Origin: Saccharomycopsis fibuligera x Saccharomycopsis cf. fibuligera
Lineage: Eukaryota; Ascomycota; Saccharomycetes; Ascoideales; Saccharomycopsidaceae
NCBI GenBank assembly: GCA_001936135.1
Contig: CP012816.1
Coordinates: 1,801,501-1,865,500 of the forward strand
Direction: 5' to 3'
DNA length: 64,000 nt
In this document: positions 40,907 to 49,471 of the stretch, in pieces
Layout of the letters: every line of letters starts with the position of its first letter
Numbering within the stretch: the first letter of the stretch is position 1
Notes under the pieces: model-generated
Told to the model about the DNA's origin: nothing
Seen by the model: only the letters and a program-made list of their open reading frames with translations
Database searches by the model: none
Made by a program: the position numbers and the translations under genes

Positions 40907-41848
40907 CTAATCCTTTTTTGGCGTATTGGCTTTCTTTTGCTGTTTAAAATAATCGGAAATTTGTTTGTTAATCACTAAAAATGCAATTGGCGAAATCAAA
41001 CTCAAGATAAAGCTAACAAAAATCTGCACGAGCCAGTCAAATCCAGCAGCAGTTCTTATTGAAGTACAGCTCAAAATGTAGCCAATTGTGTCAGTAGTAA
41101 TATTATCTGCTCCTTTATCGAGTTGATTTATAATAATATCACAACATTTTTCAGCAGGAATAGGATACGATGGGCCTTCAATTTGCTTGGTGATTTCTGG
41201 TTTAGTCTTTTGTTCTTCAACAAAACCCTCAGACATAAAGTTACCAGGAAACACACAAGCCACTTTAGTATTATAAATTGTCGCTTCTTGTTTCAATACG
41301 TCGGCTAAGTTTTTCAAAGCTGCTTTCAAAGGTGAATATTGTCCGTACCCAATAAATGTAAAGTAAGCCACCACAGAACTGAAAAATACCAAGTGTCTTT
41401 GCGGTTGAGTACTAGTTGAGGAAGCACCATTAGCCTGGGCGATTTTCTTAAGAGCAACATGAGAGAAATATAATGCAGATTCGTAATTTGTTTTGACCCC
41501 AAGTTCCAATTCTCTTTCGGTAAGATCCAAAAACAATTTAGGCACTGAAGAACCAACGCAACAAACAATAATATCGGGAACTTGACCGATTTCTTCAAAT
41601 ACTCTCTCGCATTGTTTGTATTCTGCCAAATCAGCAGCGATGTACGAAACGGTTTGTGATGAATTTTGTTTCACCTGTTCAATTTCTTTAACTGCTTTTT
41701 GCAACTTTGATTCAGATCTAGAAACAATAATGACATTACCACCGCGTTTAGCGATGGTTTTGGCAAACTCCAAGCCAGCTCCTTGCGATGCACCAGAGAT
41801 AACTGCTAACTTATCTTGAACGGGAAAATGGTTTTTGGAATACCACAT
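40907..41848 (-). CDS. TSC10: 3-ketodihydrosphingosine reductase
   Basis: Reduces 3-ketosphinganine to dihydrosphingosine with NADPH, the second step of sphingolipid synthesis at the ER (TSC10; KSR1 in Candida albicans). The 313-residue short-chain dehydrogenase has the cofactor motif GASQGAG at 19-25, the active Ser at about 158, and Y171-x3-K175 (YSPLK). Hydrophobic segments near 260-300 should anchor it to the ER membrane. A basic tail ends the protein. Length and order match the fungal family. Confidence 0.93.
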   Translation of the reverse strand: MWYSKNHFPVQDKLAVISGASQGAGLEFAKTIAKRGGNVIIVSRSESKLQKAVKEIEQVKQNSSQTVSYIAADLAEYKQCERVFEEIGQVPDIIVCCVGSSVPKLFLDLTERELELGVKTNYESALYFSHVALKKIAQANGASSTSTQPQRHLVFFSSVVAYFTFIGYGQYSPLKAALKNLADVLKQEATIYNTKVACVFPGNFMSEGFVEEQKTKPEITKQIEGPSYPIPAEKCCDIIINQLDKGADNITTDTIGYILSCTSIRTAAGFDWLVQIFVSFILSLISPIAFLVINKQISDYFKQQKKANTPKKD

Positions 41849-43208
41849 GATATATGACGGTGTAGAATGACGAGAATGGTGAGAACTTGCTATGCGATCG
41901 AGGACTTAAAGTACCACAGATATTGAGAAATTTTTGCTTTTGCTAGCTGGCAAATAACGATACGAAGGATAAGAGGGGTGGGAAAGAAGGATGGGAAAGA
42001 AACTGGGAGGTCCAGTATACAATATGGCTGGCGCTAGCTAGTATGGAAATGGTAATGTTGTTTTGACTGGGATGATGATGTGGTTATGCGGCCCTGGTAA
42101 AACAAGGCCAATACGATATAAACAGTCAACTGCAAAGGCGTACTGGATGAGGATTATCATGTAGTTAATTTACCCCATCCATGCTCCCAAGAAACAGTGC
42201 ACTAGATAAAACCGCAAGACATGCTTTGACCACTGGTTCCGCTCAAAGCTGCACTATGCTAAGCTCAAATCTTGCCATCTGCCGAGGCTAATCTCTCCGC
42301 TAAGTTTTTTTTTTTGCAATGCAGTGCGTTAGCTAGCCAACTAGCTAGCTAGTACTAAAGAAGCAAAACCCGCTCATTGTCGCCATCATTCTCATGGAGC
42401 CGCGAGTCGAAGCTCCAGTTGGTGGTTTTATCTGCTAATGGAAGTGGTGCATTTCAGTGCGATTTCACCAAATTATCTTCGAGCGGCATATTTTCGCTGG
42501 CATTAAACAGTTGTTAATGTTTTTAAACCAGTTTCCAAACATATTCATTTATTCTAATAAATGCACTGGTCAAGTAAGAAATGCTCAGAATTTTCAGATT
42601 TTCAGCACTGAGCTACCCGGTATCTTGCGATTTGACATTTCAGACTGAGATTGGACCGCTTCCAGTCTCGAAAGCCTCAAAGACAAAAATCAGACAAAAA
42701 CCAAAGACAAAAACCAATAATACTGTTCTGCGGATATATGCAATATCATGTGAAGTACTGCCATATATTCTTCTTGTTGCCATGACAACTGACACAGAAA
42801 ACCACCAGCTACCAGCAAAATAGCTCGCAGCATTACACATTCACATGCATGCACATTGTTTGTGTGTGCTGTTACCATGCGACATGGCGCATGTTGCCGC
42901 CCCGCAAACAATAGCATTTGGCGGCCAGTATATAACATGAACCGTTTGCTGCCCACATTGTCTTGCAACTGACTTTATTTTTTTATTTTCTAGTTTTTCA
43001 ACACAATCAATATTTGATTTTATATATTGCATTGTTTGTCATTTTCGCAATTTCGTATTATTAAAAAAATATTTTGGATTATTTGGGTTTTGGGGTTTGG
43101 ATTCTGGATTTTTTGCCCGCTTTAGCAGTGCCATAGTTAGATTATACTCATAGACATAAAATTATTGTCGTATATCACCAACATACAGCAGACATACTAC
43201 TTCACAAG
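41849..43208. other. Divergent intergenic region TSC10/secreted protein
   Basis: 1.36 kb with no supported gene. It contains a GC hairpin at 42395-42417 (TGGAGC/GCTCCA), AGCTAG/CTAGCT repeats near 42330-42351, and TG/CA-rich DNA at 42840-42880. The frames on both strands (42457-42968) overlap and look like chance. Confidence 0.4.
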
Positions 43209-43838
43209 ATGAGATTCAGTGCTATTACCATACTTTCACTTTTTGCGTTCTCTCATGGCCTTGCCAATGCTGAAGCAGCTCCAGACGCTAACCCCGAAGC
43301 ACTTGCCGAACCTCAAGCTGAAGCAGATCCAGCAGTGGCTGATCTTAGCGCAGCTTTGGGTCTCATCAACAACGTTCTTGTGTTCAGAAACAACATGCAT
43401 AGCTCATCTTCGTCTTCCAAAGCTAACTCTGGTTCTTCTGCCTCTTCAGTAGCCAGCAGCCTTGCGTCGACTGTTACTGTTCTTGCCGATCCAGTGGCAC
43501 TTTCGGCAGGTTCCAATCCCACCTATATCCCAGCCATGGCTGCTTCTAACCTCAACACCAACACCATTAGCATTAGCCAAAATTTGCAATTGAAAAATCT
43601 GCAACTACGAAACCATGTCCCTGAAGAGATCATCTCTGTTTCCGGGTCTAAGACGGTGACTCTAATTGCTTCCAGAGTTTCTAAATCTAGAATTGAAACT
43701 GTTAAACCAACTTCTACTCATAGCGTTACGGAAATCATTGCGGTTTCAGGTACTGAGACTTATCAGTTTGTGCCTACTCACACCTCTGCTGGGGTTAAGG
43801 TTGTGGTTGGAACTACTCAGACTACCTCATTTATTTGA
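43209..43838 (+). CDS. Secreted Ser/Ala-rich protein, unknown
   Basis: 209 residues with a signal peptide (about 1-22, FSHGLANAEA). An Ala/Glu/Pro/Asp-rich stretch (APDANPEALAEPQAEADPA) and a Ser-rich segment (63-90) follow, then a Val/Thr/Ser-rich C-terminal half. The latter has an imperfect internal repeat: EEIISVSGSKT (about 138-148) and TEIIAVSGTET (about 173-183). There is no hydrophobic C-terminal GPI signal and no catalytic motif. It is probably a cell-wall or extracellular protein; I do not recognise the family. Confidence 0.65.
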   Translation: MRFSAITILSLFAFSHGLANAEAAPDANPEALAEPQAEADPAVADLSAALGLINNVLVFRNNMHSSSSSSKANSGSSASSVASSLASTVTVLADPVALSAGSNPTYIPAMAASNLNTNTISISQNLQLKNLQLRNHVPEEIISVSGSKTVTLIASRVSKSRIETVKPTSTHSVTEIIAVSGTETYQFVPTHTSAGVKVVVGTTQTTSFI

Positions 43839-43879
43839 GATACCAAAGCATTGGGATATGAGTGAATGAAATGGGTCAG

Positions 43880-43919
<40 letters not shown>

Positions 43920-44089
43920 AAACTTACGATAACTAAAAATTAATTTAAGCTATTCTCTTGCTGGCCAAGTATATTTAATTCTGATAATATAGCTTTTACA
44001 ATGTTTAAGTAAAATGATTTTCTACTATTTATATATATATATATTAGAGCTTTAACAAAAACCTTCTTTCAACATTTTTTTTCAATTAT

Positions 44090-44124
<35 letters not shown>

Positions 44125-44597
44125 CTCTTTTTTACTTAATATTTGCCAACTTACACTCATACAATCGCATATACACACTTCTATTCACATAGTTATTTAC
44201 ATTTGGTTTCCTTTATATTTTTATAACTGTTTTTAAATTGACTTAGTTTGATTTGATTTTGATTCGAATATTATGGTATCTTTGTGCACCACACAATCTT
44301 TCTTTTGAACGTAAATCATGAATTCAGGCTTTGCAAATGTGTAAAGCCATTCCTTTAGAATTCGTGAACTTTATTTCGTGAATATGCGAAGATTTTCGTC
44401 ATTCAAAATCCAAAATTCAAATAAAATAAAACAAGGAGCAAGAAGATAACTTTTTTAATATCGAGTTATTAGTGCGTTCATTTAGTATTAATCAAGTTAA
44501 TTGGGAAAAATAAAAATAAAAACATAATCCTATATTATACAACCGCAACACATCATCTCACGCTATTCTATAGCTTTCATCTATTGTTTCAAGTCAT
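43839..44597. repeat. Convergent region with (AC)n and poly(T) microsatellites
   Basis: It contains an (AC) run at about 43890-43917 next to a TATA run, a TA run at about 44031-44042, and a poly(T) tract at about 44092-44124. No gene seen between the two stops. Confidence 0.7.
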
Positions 44598-45956
44598 TTA
44601 TAGTTCATCATGCTTCACCTGCTCCTCCTGTTTACCATCGTCTTCAGCAACTCCCGTATCTTTGGCAATATCACGAATCACCTCTTCCGCAGAATCATAT
44701 TCATTGAGAAAATCTGCCTTTTGCACTGCGTCACCATCACTGCCAGCATCAGCATTATCAACAACTATACTAGTTGCTAAAATATCCTCATCATTTGCTG
44801 CTGCGTTGGCGGACGAGCTGGCGCTTGAGATAATCGTACTTTCTAGATCGTCAAGTGCTGTATTACTAGAAGTAGGAGTAGCAGCAAACTGAGCACCTAC
44901 TGCCGACGTAAGCGTATTACTATTACCACTACCATTATCGACACTGCCAAGGAAATTGACTTCGGAGCCACTTTTCTTGTTGAAAAGCCCCACAACATAC
45001 AACGAAGTCCGGATCGATGACCACACCACCCAGACCAACAAGTACACTGGATACTTTAACACTCTACGCCAAAGAATCCATAAGCAAACCACCCCGAGCC
45101 AAGCTAGCGCCAACTTCATGTTTCTCAAATCGGTGCTGTCTGCCTTCTGTAATTCTTGCACTAATTGCTTAGATGAAAGTAATGTGTTGGATAAGAAATC
45201 ATACCTATCGCTTAACCGGATGAGAGAATTGGTGCTTTCCAGAAAAGTTTCAATGACTAGATCACTGTTTATTACGTTGGCTTCCATTATTCCGTAAACG
45301 TTTTGCAAAGTCGAAGTTATGCTCTGGTTTGTCTTGAGCACTTTTTCATTAGTGCTTAAATTTTCAATTTCTTTAGATCTTGCAGCGAAGAGGTCGTCTC
45401 TTGTTTGCTGTTGCTGGCTACCGACCACATCGCTGTTGTCATTTTGGAGGTCTGATGCGGTTGGTGCATAAGTCTGGAGCAATCGCTGGCGTTGTTGAAT
45501 AACTAGTTCTTCATAAACATCACACAATTTGAGCTGTAGTTGTGTTAATGTCATTTTAAAATCTTTGAACTTTTCAGTATACTTGTCATACTTCACAAGA
45601 TAATCTAGCTTATCAAGTCGATGCAATGGTTTGTTTATTGTGCCATTCTCTAATAGATGCTGCGGCTCATGAGGCTGCTGTACAATGTTTGCAATGATCA
45701 AGTTATTCACTTCAAGTAAGTTCAAAGCTTTATTTATTGAATGATACAATTGTGCAATTTTGATATCGTTGGCTTTGCGAAACTCAGTTAACGAAAAGCC
45801 TTCTATAGAGATAATAGCATTATCTCTCGACTCACTGTTTTTGGAACCAGTGGATGTTGCCTCAACGCCTGCAGATAATTGATGAAGCTCTGTTTGTACT
45901 TTAGAGTAAAGCGATTCCACCGTTTTAAAATTGGTTATTAAGTTCTGGTTTGACAT
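44598..45956 (-). CDS. SEC20: ER SNARE Sec20
   Basis: A t-SNARE of the ER (with Ufe1, Use1, Sec22) for retrograde Golgi-to-ER vesicles. In the 452 residues, the N-terminal domain binds Tip20 in the family. The SNARE-like helix lies about 205-275 (NEKVLKTNQSITSTLQNVYG...), the membrane segment about 280-297 (LALAWLGVVCLWILW), with further hydrophobic residues to 325. A luminal tail ends in KHDEL. The HDEL signal is also known in Saccharomyces Sec20. The luminal tail here is long, acidic and Ser/Ala/Asp-rich. Confidence 0.93.
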   Translation of the reverse strand: MSNQNLITNFKTVESLYSKVQTELHQLSAGVEATSTGSKNSESRDNAIISIEGFSLTEFRKANDIKIAQLYHSINKALNLLEVNNLIIANIVQQPHEPQHLLENGTINKPLHRLDKLDYLVKYDKYTEKFKDFKMTLTQLQLKLCDVYEELVIQQRQRLLQTYAPTASDLQNDNSDVVGSQQQQTRDDLFAARSKEIENLSTNEKVLKTNQSITSTLQNVYGIMEANVINSDLVIETFLESTNSLIRLSDRYDFLSNTLLSSKQLVQELQKADSTDLRNMKLALAWLGVVCLWILWRRVLKYPVYLLVWVVWSSIRTSLYVVGLFNKKSGSEVNFLGSVDNGSGNSNTLTSAVGAQFAATPTSSNTALDDLESTIISSASSSANAAANDEDILATSIVVDNADAGSDGDAVQKADFLNEYDSAEEVIRDIAKDTGVAEDDGKQEEQVKHDEL

Positions 45957-46766
45957 GACTGTAAATATTTTTGTAGTATTGGAGCCGTGTTACGAATTTG
46001 CTTAATTTTAATGGAGCAACTAGAGCTATTATTGAGTTGGCCAATTGATTTTACTCCAGTATGCTATGCGATTTTAATAGAGCCAGACTAGTCGAGATTT
46101 CTTGAATGCCGTCGAAGATAGATCACTGGTATATTGAGGAATGGTTAAGTGCTTTGTTCAGAACTTTTTATATTTTCTACCACTTTTGCAATTAGTGTTT
46201 ATGTTTAGTTTGATTTGAATGTTAATGGCTGGTAAAAGCGTGCACAACAAATAATATAGGTTGTCTTACGTCTAGCTGGTAAGTTACCATCTAATACGGT
46301 GATCTGGTTGTCATCATCGTTTTTTTTGGTTTTGACTTGTTCTGGTTACGAGCACTGATAGTACATTCAACACCAGTGGAATAACCATATCAATTGCCGA
46401 CAACTACTAATGCATTTACTGCTTTTGTAGAATGAGTAGCTCCCTATTGAAACCATGAAACCTACAGAGCAAACAGTGATGGAAGATACAATTTCTACAG
46501 CTTATGTGTCGAAAGCCAAAGCCCTGCAACCTGCTCTTCTTTTTGTTGGCATGATACGTAGCCCTTTATGGCAAAGTCAGTAAAGTACAAAAGAAGACCC
46601 ACCGTTTGTTCAGCAGAAACAGTATTTATTTCTGAAAACACATAAACAAGAACAAAAAAAAAACAAAAAAAAAGCACACAATGGAATAGAGTCAAAACTA
46701 GTAGTATCAGAAATAATAATAATAAAAAGAAGGATAACAGTGACAACACAAGAAGAAACAGAAAAT
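45957..46766. other. SEC20 promoter and Fmp32-like 3' region
   Basis: 810 bp with no supported gene. A-rich runs near 46655-46675. The reverse frame at 46495-46749 is leucine/phenylalanine-rich simply because of A/T repeats. Confidence 0.4.
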
Positions 46767-47891
46767 CTATCGCTTTACAATACTGTCAATCTTCTTTGGC
46801 TCGTGCCATTCTTCGTACTGCACGTATTCATCATTATCCTTAGGAAACTCATCATTGTCTCTAATAAACTCGTCCCTTGTAGAAGTATTAGTGATTTCCG
46901 GTTCCCAGTTAGCATTATTATTAAGCACCTTGTTACCAGTTACTGCAAGCAAAACACTAGCAGCAACGAGTAAAATGCAAAAAATACCTCTTCTAGTTAA
47001 CGACCAACGCAAACTTTCAACACTGAATTTCAATTCAGAAATCAACTGTGAATTGATTCGGTTTTCAAGCTCTCTGATTTTGATGCTGAGTTGTTTTTGC
47101 AAAAGTGCGCTATCGGACTTGTGATCATTCATCGCTACTTCGGACTCGTTCTTGCAAGTGATCATCAAATCATTGAGTTCATCGGTGACTGAGTTAAGTT
47201 CCCGATCAAGTAGATTCAAACTACTGCGAAGCTCATTGAGTTGTTGCTCGCGGGAATTTTTCACTTCGACGCGAAGTTCCGAACTAGCAGCTTCAAACAA
47301 GTAATTTTCGTTTTCGAGATCAATTTTGGGGACGCAGTTGAGGACAACACGACTCAAGTTTTCGCTTAGGTGTTGTTCGGTAAGGGCAATGATTTTGCGA
47401 GCTTGTGAGTCGGAAAAGCCAGCATCTTGTAGCTCGTTGAAAACGTCGAGGGTGTTGATGTAGTGGATTGGTGATTTTATTAAAGGTCGCCCGGAAGCGT
47501 CATCGTTAGCGTTGCTTTTGATGATTTCGCTGTTGTCCTTGTACAACTGGTCGGTACGGTTGGAAGAGGGAGCTGAAGAGGTCGAAGAGACGGAGTCCAG
47601 GAGGTTCCTTACGTTGGGATCGACTTTTCCTGCGAGCATAAAACTGTTGAGGACATGGGGGTCCAAGAGATGGAGGGAGGGCTGCTGCTGGGCCGGAGGA
47701 CTGACTTGGAGATGTGAAGTTGTGGAGGTGGATATATTTGCTTTAGAGTGGATGGAGCGGATCTGGTTGTGGTTGTGGTTGTGGTTGTGGTTGTTGATGT
47801 AGAGCTTAGGGAAGGAGACAGGGCCCGGTCGCACAGGGGCAGCGTGTCTGAGGGATTGGAGGAGAGCAAGGGTTCTGTGAGGTATCCTCAT
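46767..47891 (-). CDS. Mitochondrial MCUR1/CCDC90 family protein (Fmp32-like)
   Basis: 374 residues. It has a basic N-terminal leader (MRIPHRTLALLQSLRH), a His/Asn repeat (NNHNHNHNHNQ, about 33-43) and a disordered stretch. From about 145 the DUF1640 domain begins with DVFNELQDAGFSDSQARKII, followed by a long coiled coil. One membrane segment lies near the C-terminus (GIFCILLVAASVLLAV). Family members sit in the inner membrane; yeast relatives act in proline metabolism and cytochrome oxidase assembly, animal MCUR1 in calcium uptake. The exact role here is not known. It is divergent from MRPL31. Confidence 0.82.
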   Translation of the reverse strand: MRIPHRTLALLQSLRHAAPVRPGPVSFPKLYINNHNHNHNHNQIRSIHSKANISTSTTSHLQVSPPAQQQPSLHLLDPHVLNSFMLAGKVDPNVRNLLDSVSSTSSAPSSNRTDQLYKDNSEIIKSNANDDASGRPLIKSPIHYINTLDVFNELQDAGFSDSQARKIIALTEQHLSENLSRVVLNCVPKIDLENENYLFEAASSELRVEVKNSREQQLNELRSSLNLLDRELNSVTDELNDLMITCKNESEVAMNDHKSDSALLQKQLSIKIRELENRINSQLISELKFSVESLRWSLTRRGIFCILLVAASVLLAVTGNKVLNNNANWEPEITNTSTRDEFIRDNDEFPKDNDEYVQYEEWHEPKKIDSIVKR

Positions 47892-48243
47892 TGTGTGGGA
47901 GAGTGAGTATACGTGTGGGAGTGCGTATATGTGTACGTGTAGATGGTGACAGATATACTATGTTGATGGCAATAATGTTGTAGCTTTGGGCGTCTGCTGT
48001 GTATGTCTCCATGATGCCATACAATCGTAGTAAGAGCAAAGAGCGCCCGCAGCAGAGCATATCATGTGATATATGTCACATGACCCTCACGCGTATGTCA
48101 CGCTTTCGAGGTCAATCTGAAAAAAATATTTTTTTCAGATTGATTTGCTCGAGATTAACACAAGACAGGAGGAGACAAGAGGGAAGACAAGACTACACAG
48201 AAGACTATAGAGACAACCACCAACACCATCCACACATCCAGCC
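47892..48243. promoter_or_regulatory. Divergent promoter with paired CACATG sites
   Basis: 352 bp between two genes for mitochondrial proteins. ATCATGTGAT (48061-48070) and GTCACATGAC (48075-48084) are two adjacent CACATG/CATGTG sites in opposite orientation, and ACGCGT lies near 48091. They resemble bHLH (Cbf1-type) sites. Next to them a self-complementary run around 48115-48141 (AATCTGAAAAAAA.../...TTTTTTTCAGATT) can form a strong hairpin. Confidence 0.5.
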
Positions 48244-48643
48244 ATGTTCGGTCCTTTCAGATCCTCCTTTGTCGCCCAGGGTGGCTTGCTATGGTACGTG
48301 TCCAACCTCTGTATTTTATAAACACCTGCGACCGTCTACTAACAACCCCTTCAGGAAAGTCCCATGGAGAATGTCCTCCAGACAAAAATACAGACAGAGA
48401 AAGAGACTCCAGACGGTCGACGAAACCGTGGCCCTTCTCACTGACAGTTTGAAAAAACTCAACCAAGAGTCAAAGACTATCCAGAAACTCAATGACCCAG
48501 CTGTGTTCCCAAAAGAATCTGAAATGGCTCCGCAGGACAAGTACACCATCTTCAGTAAGCATTCTAGAGGCTACAGAAAGGGTCTCCACAAGGTACCTAA
48601 GTGGACCAGGCTCAGCAACAGAGTGAATCCAAAATACTTCTAG
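48244..48643 (+). CDS. MRPL31: Mitochondrial ribosomal protein mL60, spliced
   Basis: A fungal-specific large-subunit mitoribosomal protein. Exon 1 is 48244-48293 and exon 2 is 48355-48643. The 61-nt intron has donor GTACGT, branch TACTAAC at 48337-48343 and acceptor CAG. The 112-residue product starts MFGPFRSSFVAQGGLLW|KVPWRMSSRQKYRQR, closely like Saccharomyces Mrpl31 (MFGPF...GGLLWKIPWRMS). It ends with YRKGLHKVPKWTRLSNRVNP. The first exon encodes only 16 full codons, so the gene is easily mis-started. Confidence 0.95.
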
Positions 48644-49471
48644 ACGTTGTGCTTCTTTTTCTTTGTGTTTGCTTGCTTTCTCTTCTATTCTTTCTGTCTC
48701 CCATTTCACTGCATACTGCTGGCTGCATCATGTATACTATATTACCTGATCCTGTTATCTGTCCATCCATAGATGTCTCTTCCTGTAATTATTCTAATAC
48801 ACTGTCAATATCGAATTTGCTGTTGACTGCCCGTCTAAACTGCGTATCTTAGTGCAAGCGTAGTAGGCTTTTAAGCTAAGCTCCGGGCTCTAGATGAACT
48901 CTGGATGGAATTCTGAACTGGAACTCGTTGATCAGTTTCTACATCAGCAGTTCTCAAAACGCAACCAGTGAATTCTGTCTAGAGCCTTTTTGATAGCGAT
49001 ATGGAAACTGTGCTGTTCTTACCCTGTGGCACGCTATGAATCTATAAATACCTCACTGCACCTACCGGTGGGTCCCTCAGCCCGCTCGCTATGCGCTCGC
49101 GGGGTTTGAAAGTCTACTGCGCACCAGCAAAAATAGCAAAAGACTCTGCGATGCTCCACCGCTTACATTAATTCACATCTCACTGCTCATCTCTCGCTAG
49201 TTTTTCCATCTTTTACTCTCTGTTATTCTCGGCGATGGTTATACGGTGTTACTCCACACTTTTATTGTCATTTTGATCTTCAACCTCGCTTGGTCTGACA
49301 AGTACCGCTTATTAGTCTGCTTTTCGCATATTTGTACGCATACTCACAGAGGCATATTTCCAAAGCCCGATTGCCAACATTTATCGCATCACCGAATATC
49401 AGAAAACTGGTGTCTGCAACAACAACAAAGTGCCGCCACAGTCAAATCAGCTACTAATATACAATTCGAAC
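48644..49471. other. Intergenic region; promoter and leader of the Zn2Cys6 gene
   Basis: It contains a GC-rich hairpin at 49081-49103 (CCCGC...GCGGG) and a 13-codon upstream ORF at 49235-49276 (ATG to TGA). No other gene seen. Confidence 0.4.

Noticed and set aside
49081-49103. GC hairpin as a tRNA or bacterial-type terminator
   Set aside because: No cloverleaf and no T-run; a eukaryotic nuclear setting makes a rho-independent terminator meaningless.
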